Assembly (NCBI GenBank): GCA_018896595.1
Contig: JAHIME010000090.1
Coordinates: forward strand, 1-15,518
Direction of reading: 5' to 3'
DNA length: 15,518 nt
DNA from: Patescibacteria group bacterium
GTDB lineage: Bacteria > Patescibacteriota > Patescibacteriia > Patescibacteriales > VMTK01
Of this stretch, positions 1 to 7,500 are shown piece after piece. The notes under the pieces were generated by a model. That model was not told the origin of the DNA, did not search any database, and saw only the letters and a list, made by a program, of their open reading frames with translations. Made by a program: the position numbers and the translations under genes. Numbering within the stretch: the stretch's first letter is position 1; each line of letters begins with the position of its first letter.

Positions 1-55
1 AGATTTGCGTTCAAGGGGCGCAAAAAAGAAAGAAAAATAGATGAAAATGATAAAA

Positions 56-81
56 AGTTAACAATAGTTAACCAAAGTTAA
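56..81. repeat. three AGTTAA repeats at 10-bp period
   Basis: AGTTAA starts at 56, 66 and 76, exactly 10 bp apart; the first two copies extend to AGTTAAC. A 10-bp period places all copies on one helix face, which fits either a protein-binding array or an intrinsically bent tract. With only three short AT-rich copies, chance remains possible. Confidence 0.45.
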
Positions 82-117
82 TGATAATTGATTAATTTTT
101 GTTAAATTTTTATCAAA

Positions 118-133
118 GTCGCCTTTTGGCGAC
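118..133. repeat. perfect 6-bp stem hairpin with TTTT loop
   Basis: GTCGCC-TTTT-GGCGAC is a perfect inverted repeat. It lacks an immediate U-tract on the plus strand. On the minus strand it is followed by TTTGAT and then AT-rich sequence. It could be a weak terminator for a gene entering from the left, or a simple palindrome. Confidence 0.4.
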
Positions 134-213
134 AGACCCATTATATTTTTATTGCCTCGTTTATTTGCGACAGAGCAACTTGTTTATGTTTTATAATTTA
201 TAGTATTAACATT

Positions 214-240
214 ATTGACATAATTCACAAAAATGTCAAT
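214..240. repeat. 8-bp perfect inverted repeat
   Basis: ATTGACAT (214-221) and ATGTCAAT (233-240) are perfect inverted complements around an 11-nt AT-rich loop. The left arm contains TTGACA, a -35-like hexamer, but no good -10 is correctly spaced. It may be an operator-like palindrome or an AT-rich hairpin; the role is unknown. Confidence 0.35.
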
Positions 241-295
241 TATTTTATGTTAATCCGCTTCATTTTAGATAAGAAGCTGTTTTTTATTTCCCTCG

Positions 296-325
296 TTGCC
301 CCGCCCGCTTACTTTATGTTATAAT
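296..325 (+). promoter_or_regulatory. candidate sigma-70 promoter
   Basis: TTGCCC (296-301) and a consensus TATAAT (320-325) are separated by 18 bp. No clear gene follows on the plus strand, so if real it would transcribe the hairpin and repeat region to the right. The match is from base composition and spacing only. Confidence 0.3.
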
Positions 326-356
326 ATAAATATAAATAGCGGATATTTTGAGAGTG

Positions 357-365
357 TGGTATAAT
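357..365 (+). promoter_or_regulatory. candidate extended -10 box
   Basis: TGG followed by TATAAT is an extended -10 (TGn-TATAAT) with a start expected near 372, just before the 32-bp repeats. The same TGGTATAAT string recurs at 13319-13327, just before the second tail remnant. No good -35 is visible. Confidence 0.3.
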
Positions 366-412
366 GGGAATAACGGAAATAAATATCCACAGCTCTTTAA
401 ATTTAAAAAGAA

Positions 413-487
413 GATTCCCCCTAACCCCCTTTGCGAAAGGGGGCACACTAAGAAAGATTCCCCCTAACCCCCTTTGCGAAAGGGGGC
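413..487. repeat. pair of 32-bp palindrome-bearing direct repeats
   Basis: Two identical 32-bp copies lie at 413-444 and 456-487, 43 bp apart. Each carries CCCCCTTTGCGAAAGGGGG, an 8-bp stem with a 3-nt loop. Short G/C-clamp palindromes of this kind are scattered through many environmental bacterial genomes as intergenic repeats, probably mobilised in trans. The short open frames crossing them on both strands are by-products of the repeat. Confidence 0.75.
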
Positions 488-495
488 AAAGCAAA

Positions 496-535
496 GAAAA
501 AAGCCTCGGGTTGGGTTTTATTCCAACGCGAGGCT
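496..535 (-). terminator. rho-independent terminator (minus strand)
   Basis: On the minus strand the arms 535-523 and 514-502 form a 13-bp stem with one mismatch and an 8-nt loop, followed directly by TTTTTT and a further T-rich run. It is correctly oriented to end transcription of the lipoprotein gene that stops at 744, although about 210 bp of hairpin-rich 3' untranslated sequence intervenes. Confidence 0.65.
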
Positions 536-743
536 CGGGTTGCGGCAGAAGCGATTTTGTCGCTTCCGCCTGATTTAGCGATACGGCCGCCTTTGGGGCG
601 ATCGGATCGCTATTAAGAACAGAGATAAAAGATCCGCCCCCTTTTTACTCATTAACTCCGTGTTCGGGAGCGCCTCTCCTCTTATCAGGAGGGGCATTGA
701 GACCCGGCCCTTTGGCAAGGCAGGGCGGGGGCGGAAAGTGGGT
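536..743. other. GC-rich hairpin block downstream of the lipoprotein gene
   Basis: No gene is supported here. At least three stems are visible: 544-554/560-570 (11 bp, one mismatch), 577-582/606-611 (6 bp, enclosing a smaller CGCC/GGCG stem) and 672-680/687-695 (9 bp with one G-U pair). A GCCCT/AGGGC pair lies near 708-728. On the minus strand the block precedes the terminator, so it would form a structured 3' untranslated region or a small RNA. It may instead be degenerate copies of dispersed palindromic repeats. I recognise no known RNA family. Confidence 0.45.
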
Positions 744-1484
744 TTACGGAGTGGCGGCAGGCGTAATTCCGGCGGACGCGAGGGCGTCTTTGAGCCCTTG
801 CCCTTCTTGCAGGGCGAACTCCTGCGTCCGGACGACTTTACCGCGAGCAATGCCCACAGCAAGAGCAAGGAACTTTTTCGGAGCGTAGTAAATTAGCATC
901 TCCGAAACCACGATGCCTTCCTCATAGTAAAGAGGAATGCGGTCGTCGGGGACGCCGATTGCCGCCACTGCCTGCTCGTAGGTGGTACCAATTTGGGGAT
1001 AGACAGGTCCGAGGTTAACATTGGCGAACTTCTGAAAGCTTTCAAGAAGAAAAAGTTTTTTCTCCAAAAGGTTCATTTTTGTAAATTTGGAGTAAGTATC
1101 TTTTTCGTCCGAGCAGAATAGCCAGCCCATTATTATTTTCTTTTCTTTGTTGTAGGCAATAAAGATATGGCCATGCTTATCCCTTTTGTCAGCTTCGTGC
1201 ACAAAAACAATATTGTCGCCAAATACATGTTGCTCAATAATTTTTTCCCTGCTGAATTTAAAATCTTCAAGACCATTTTTTTCCGCATTTTTTTCCGTAC
1301 GAGAAATTTCTTCGGCAATGTATTTGGCTTGCCGCCGTGCCTTTGCCTCTTCGGCCTTTGATTGGAGATATGTTTTACCTACCACCTCTCCCACCGAGGC
1401 AATTGTGCTTATACATCCACCAAGTATAAGCAATGTAATTGCCATAATGACTAAAAAGTTTACAAAATAGATTATCTTTTTCAT
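744..1484 (-). CDS. lipoprotein with possible BamE/SmpA-like C-terminal half
   Basis: This is a 246-residue exported lipoprotein of unknown function. Residues 1-24 form a type II signal peptide: KK, a hydrophobic stretch, then the lipobox LGGC with the lipidated cysteine at 24. Residues about 41-72 are charged and Ala/Glu/Lys-rich, probably a coiled coil. The C-terminal third has the pattern IGTTYEQAVAAIGVPDD, later LIYYAP and GKVVRTQEF. This recalls the G-x-T-x-x-x-V-x-x-x-G-x-P and final beta-strand layout of the BamE/SmpA/OmlA fold, but the match is weak. The start is supported by AAGGGGG 8 nt upstream (about 1493-1499). It is transcribed divergently from the giant secreted-protein gene and probably ends at the terminator at 496-535. 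The 3' half is visibly richer in G+C than the AT-rich 5' half. Confidence 0.8.
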   Translation of the reverse strand: MKKIIYFVNFLVIMAITLLILGGCISTIASVGEVVGKTYLQSKAEEAKARRQAKYIAEEISRTEKNAEKNGLEDFKFSREKIIEQHVFGDNIVFVHEADKRDKHGHIFIAYNKEKKIIMGWLFCSDEKDTYSKFTKMNLLEKKLFLLESFQKFANVNLGPVYPQIGTTYEQAVAAIGVPDDRIPLYYEEGIVVSEMLIYYAPKKFLALAVGIARGKVVRTQEFALQEGQGLKDALASAGITPAATP

Positions 1485-1546
1485 TAGTATTACCCCCTTA
1501 TAGAGTATTTTGTAATGATCATATTTACCTATAATTATACATAATT
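1485..1546. promoter_or_regulatory. divergent intergenic promoter region
   Basis: This 62-bp AT-rich spacer separates divergent genes. TATAAT on the plus strand lies at 1530-1535 and on the minus strand at 1539-1534, so the two candidate -10 boxes overlap. The plus-strand box would place transcription start almost at the ATG at 1547, giving a leaderless or nearly leaderless message; no Shine-Dalgarno sequence precedes that ATG. No good -35 is visible on either strand. Confidence 0.35.
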
Positions 1547-4500
1547 ATGAAAAATTGTCAAGAACAAAATAAAAAATTTGAAAAATTCAATAAAAAAATA
1601 TCGTTAATTGTTTTTTTAATAATTTTTACCACAGGATTATTCAGAGTTAATAATTGTTTTGCGCAAAAAGCGGGAAGTGCATTTGATGCTAATAGCAGAG
1701 TCACAGATCCCATAACAGCAAAATATATTGAAATAGTTGCGCCATTAACAAACAAGGAAATAGAGGATGCGAAAGGGATAAATTGGAAGGTTTGGTTAAA
1801 TCAAAATGGTTGGGATATGGCGATAGAAGCTGCAAAGCAATCGGCAGGCCAAGCTTTTAAAACCGCTTTAGCTATCTTTCTTAATACAATCGCTCAAGAA
1901 ACAGCGGTTTATTTGGCAAGCGGCGACAAGGGGCAGAAGCCGATGTTTATTACGGAAGGATGGGGGGATTATTTGGCAAACACCGCGGACAGGGCCGCCG
2001 GTTATTTTATTGAGGACTTAGGCAAAGCCGGCATTTTCGGCACGAAATTCAATCTTTGCGAGCCGGATTTGGCAGTGAAACTGCAGATAACTTACGGCTT
2101 GATAAAATGGCAGAAGCCGCCGGCGCCGAAATGCACATTCAGCAAGATGAAACAAAATTGGGAAAAGTCCTTAAAAGATCCTGATTTTTTAAAGAATTTT
2201 CAGGCAATGTTTGAGCCCGGAGAAAATGATTTAGGCATCGCTTTGAGCCTGCAGACCAGCTTGAGCGAAGAAATTGAAAAGAAAGCGAACGAGGCCGAGT
2301 TGATGAGAAAAACCAATCAAGGGATTAAAGACGTGACCGATCCCATCAGCGGCTACATTAAAACTCCGGCCAGCGCGGTCGCGAGAAGAATGGGCATAGT
2401 TCTAGAAAATGCAATCACCAAAGAAAAAACCTACACAGGCACTGTGGCTGACGCCATTGATCTTTTCTTCAATACTTTAATCGGCAAGCTGTTTGAGAGC
2501 TGGTTTAATAAAGGCTTAGTTACTGATTTTGACAAATACGAGGGCTGGAAATACGATGGCGACTACGAATCCCAGGCGGCAAACTCGGGCATTGCCGGAG
2601 CCAAGGAAAGATTCAGGACTTTAATTGAGCCGGAATTCGGAATCAGGGGCGACTATAATATTTTAAGCGAGCTTACAAGTTGCCCCGACCCGACAAAAGC
2701 CGGACCGACCAACTGCGTTATTACCGACAGCTTCAGGCAGGCGGTTATCAATCGGCTGACGGTGGGCGAGGCCATGAAACAGGGCTATTTGAATTCAGGC
2801 GGCATCTTCGGCTTTACCGCGGACGGGCTTGAGCCGGCTTATTACGAGGGCTATCCGTACCGCTCAATGATAATATTAAGAAAGTTTAGGATAACTCCGG
2901 TTGGCTGGGAAGTGGCGGCCCAGTATATTAAAGACTTTGGCGATAAAACTTATAATTTAGGCGACATGGTTGCCTGTTTTGATTCAAGTGATGATTACGA
3001 AGGATATTTCGCGGCCTGGTGCCAAGGGTTGGTTGACCCGAACTGGGTGCTTAAAGCCCCGCTTAACTACTGCAAGCGCGAAGGAGCGGGGCCTGAAATT
3101 ATTTCCGAGCGGGTTATCGGCGCCGGGGAATCAAGCGAGTTGTCAATTTCCCGCAAAGACACTTATTGCGCCGACGAGCAGGCATGCATCAAAGAAAACG
3201 ACGACGGCTCTTGCCAGCTTTACGGCTACTGCTCCGAGGAGAGGAGAAAATGGCAGTTTAACGGCAACGGCTGCGAGCCAAAATACAACACTTGCCAGAC
3301 TTTTAAATCTAAAGACGGCAAGACGATTTCATATTTGGAAAATACGCTGGACTATGGCATCTGCAATGTTGACAATGTCGGCTGCAAGCCGTACTGCGTT
3401 GATTATGATTTTACTAACAGCGAATGGAGTTGCACAAATGTTTCTGTTAATGACAAATTATATTTGGACAAAAACGCCGAGGAGTGCGGTAGTGAAGACG
3501 AGGGCTGTCATGAATTTATAAGAACCAAAGCCGGTATCGGCGCCAATTTATTAAAAAATTCCAGCTTTGAAGATTTTACCGGAACCATTGACGACGGAGC
3601 GGCTGATACTTTCGGCTTCTGGGGCAATGTTGGCCAGGCCGTAAGCGGGGGATACGGCAGTACGGCCGCTTTAAAGCTGACGGCCAATTTAAACAAAACA
3701 ATAGCCGTTGGCCCGGCTGATTATTCGGTTGCCAATGATTCGTTCACTTTATCGTTTTACGCCAAGGATTGCGCGGCCGGCGACAGTTTCAACATAGACG
3801 GACAAGCCGTTAAAGACCTGAGCGACAGCGCGGATTGGCAGTATTATGCGGCAACCTATATTTATCCGTCAAGCGCTTCAGGCAATCAAGTTATTTTTAA
3901 TATTAATACCGCTTCCTGCGCCGTGGACGCCGTAAAATTGGAAAGAGATACGACGGCAACGGCTTACAACGATTATCGGGAAGCGGGGCTGGTTTATCAG
4001 AAATTGGCGCCTGATTATTTAAACTGCGCCGGAGCAACTCCTCCGGCCGAATGCGATAATTTCGCCCGGACTTGCGCCGCGGCCGATGTCAACTGCGAAT
4101 TATACACCTCGGCCAAAGAGCGCGTAACCGTTCCGGCCAAAGCCGCGGCATTAGATTACTGTCCGGCCGAGTGCTCCGGCTATGACGGCTATATCCAGAG
4201 CGAAAGCGCTTTTGACTCTTTGCGCGAAAGTTATTTCATACCGGAAACCGCCAAGACCTGCGACGCGGCGTCCGCCGGCTGCGACCAATTTACCAATCTG
4301 GACGAAGCCGCGAAAGGCGGGGAGGGAATTGAATATTACAGCTACTTAAGGCAGTGCGTCAAGCCGTCAGACCCGGCCGCCGACTGCGCCGAGTTTTATA
4401 CCTGGGAAGGAAGCGACGAAACCGGCTTCCAGCTAAGAATGCACAACCTCCAGCAGGACGGGGGCGAGCCGGCAATAACCGAAGACGACAGCGGCGAATG

Positions 4501-7500
4501 CGATGTAACAATTTACAGCCTGCCTCCGACCGACCCGGCTTACAATCCGGACTGCCGGGAATTCTACGGCAAATCAGGATTGGTTTTTTACCACTTGTAT
4601 ACCCGCACTATCACTTGCGACAACAACTGCCATCCGTACAGAAGAACGGAGAAAAATATAGATCCGGATTTGAACGCGGCAACCTGCAATGCCGTTGGCA
4701 GCGGCTATGCTAATGTTACCAACAGCCAATTCCACTGGGATGTCGATTTATTGGCTTGCTATTTCTGCAAAAACAACGGGGAGTGGAGCGATGAAAGCCA
4801 GGCCTGCGTTTATATGGCCATTCCGGGCCAAGGAGTTAAGTGTTCCGGCGCCAAGAACGGCTGCCGCGAATACAAAGGCAATACCGGCAATAACATAAGA
4901 ATTATTTCAACCAATGATTTTGAAGGCAGTTTGCAGGGCTGGGCCGGCGTTGGCGGAACAACATTGTCGCTAAGCAACGAAGCGCTAACAGCGGGCGGCA
5001 ATTCGCTTTACGCGAGCGGCGGAACTTTCAGCGCCGAGAAAACAGTCGGCAATTTAGTTAAGAAAGACAAGTCGTATGTTTTAAGTTTTATCGCCAAACC
5101 GAGCGGAGCAAGCCAAATTAATTTTAAATTCATCAACGGTTCAGGCGAAACAGCCGACTTTGGCGCCGTTGCGTTAAACGCCGGCTGGCAGTTGTATAAA
5201 ATCAATTTAGCCGCGCTTGGCCATAATGTTGACGCCGGCGAGACGTTGGCATTTACGGCCAATGGCAATTTTTACATTGACAATATCCGGCTGACGGAAA
5301 TTATTGACCGCTGGTATTTAATAAAAGAATCATGGAATACGCCTGATTCCTGCTATAACGATATTACCGGCGTTTATGCCGGACCTTATTATAACGCGGG
5401 TTGTGAGCAGTATTATGACCGCGATAAAAACACCCATTATCTGCGCCAGTTCAGCCAGCTGTGCAAAGAGTCGGTTGTTGGCTGCGAGATAATGATAGAC
5501 ACCCATAATTCAAGCGATTACAATTCGCAAACCTTTAATGCCGGAGATCCGAGCCAAGTTGTTGTGCCGGCCGACGGCTTTGCTTATGTCATTTACGACA
5601 AAACAAAGCAATGCAACCAGAGCGACAAAGGATGCCAGCGGCTGGGCTCGCCTTTCCAATATGGCAACAGCGTTTTATACGATGATATTTATTTAAAGAA
5701 TGATCCTGATAAATACAACGAAATTTTATGCCAAGCCGACGCCGTATATTGCGGGGAATGGACAAGCGATGACGGAACAGTTTACTTTAAGGACCCGGGA
5801 GACGCGGTCTGCGAATGGCGGCAGAAATTGGGCCAGGCGAGCGAAGCATGGGGCTGGTATAAAAAGAAAATCAAGCGCTGCGACGATAACGGCAACGGGA
5901 CGATTGACGCTCCGGCTGAAGGCGATGTTTGTTTGGACGGCAATGACTGCGCGAACGGCGTAAGCTGTATTTCAGACGAGAATGATTATGGCTGTTCGGT
6001 AAGTTCGTATAAAACCTTAGGCACAGGCAGGGTTGCCGTAAGCCAGCCAAGTATTGACGCGGGCGGCAATTACTGGGCAGGCATCTGTCCTGCGGTTCAA
6101 TCCGGATGCTCCGAGTACATTGAGCCGGTTTCCCGCTTCAGCGTAAGCATGCTGTTTAACGGGGATTTTTCCCAGAATGTTGACCTTAACGCTATTGCCG
6201 ACGGCTGGAGCGCGGCCGCTAATGGGACGCAAGACATAAAATTAGACACCAATACCTTGTATGTTCTAATGGTTGAAGGCGCCAATACGGCAAAAGTTAA
6301 CATAACCAACAATGATTTTTATGAATTAGACGCGAACAATAATTTAACCGGCCCGGTTAATCAAATATCCGTTGTTGGCGCTGTTGGCTCGCGGGCGAGC
6401 AAGCGCTTTTACGCGAGGGTGAGCGTTTCCGCGAAGATTACCGCAAGCAACAGCGCGCCCGGCAACAACAGCAAGGTTGAATTAAAGCAAGCCGCGGTTG
6501 ACTATCAGCTGAAGCAGGATTTGGACGATTCGTCCTGCAACGGCATTGTTAATTTTGAAGAGGGATGCGTCCTGTTTAACGAGCGCGCTCAGGACGGTTC
6601 CGCTTTAGCCGGGCTGACCTGGGACGCGGATTTAACGGTTAACGACGGCAACGGAGTTGTTCCTAAAGCCGGCGTTGCCGGAGAGCGCGACGGCAATATC
6701 CTGCTTAAAGTTTCTCCGGACCGGGTCTGCGACAAATGGCTTGCCTGCCGCAGCTATATCAAGGACGAGAAAGGCAACAATGTCTGCTTTGACATCGGCT
6801 TGTGCAACGGCGTGGACGATAACGGCAGCTGCAACAGTTTTGTCATCACCAACCAAGTCAATCAAGCTTACAACACTCTTGTCCAAAATATCGGCAATAT
6901 GTCCGGCTACGCCAAAGTCGGCTATAATGGCAGCTCATTAGAAGCGGATTATTATCCTTTGGGAGCGATGGAGCAGGCGGGAGAATTAGCCGGCGTGGCT
7001 AATGGCGGTTTTGAATTCTACGGCTCTAATAAATATCCGATCGGCTGGACATGGACCGGCGGGAATTGGGACGAGAATGTCTTTACCGTAATTAATAATC
7101 CGATCACGGCGCAGACAGAAGGCATCGGCTACGCGCCGGAAGGCAGGAGCTTCCTGAAACTCGGTTCGGTGTACAGCGCCACCTCGGAATTTATTGATGT
7201 TGAAAGAAATATGGATTATATTTTAACCGCTTATGTCAATACGATTAATTTGTCAGTCGGTTCCGCCGCGGTAAAAATAGAGCAGTTTGACAGCAACGGC
7301 AATTCAGTCGCGACCAATGTTGATGTTGTAACATTATCAGGCGGCAACGAGTGGACATATCAATTAGGGAATTTTAAAACATTGGCGGCGGCAGCCAGAA
7401 TTAAAATCACTTTGCATTCGCAGAACAGCGCGGTAGGCAATTTCTATTTTGACGACGTAAAAATCAGGCCGGCGCTAAACAGCAAGGCGTCTTGGTACAC

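Larger units (their letters stand above)
1..360. other. AT-rich non-coding flank
   Basis: No convincing gene lies here. Two frames are open at the left edge and end early in lysine-rich tails (one stops at 38-40, the other at 79-81). Either could be the C-terminus of a gene entering from the left, but nothing decides between them. The rest is AT-rich and holds phased AGTTAA repeats, a perfect hairpin at 118-133, an inverted repeat at 214-240 and promoter-like boxes at 296-325 and 357-365. Confidence 0.6.

Noticed and set aside
383..391. DnaA box (ATATCCACA) hinting at an origin
   Set aside because: A single box with one mismatch, no cluster of boxes, and no dnaA or dnaN gene nearby.
413..487. 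CRISPR-like array
   Set aside because: There are only two repeats with a 11-bp gap, each a full palindrome, and no cas genes are nearby.
309..573. Two short open frames over the 32-bp palindromic repeats
   Set aside because: Their coding content is mostly the repeats themselves read on both strands. There is no ribosome binding site and no protein-like composition.
575..896. Overlapping short open frames in the hairpin block
   Set aside because: Several frames on both strands are open at once because of GC-rich sequence. They overlap the terminal part of the lipoprotein gene and carry no recognisable motif.
5882..5908. Dockerin domain at DDNGNGTID in the giant protein
   Set aside because: Only one calcium-type loop is visible. 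A dockerin needs two in about 60 residues with the linking helices, so it is recorded only as a calcium-like loop.
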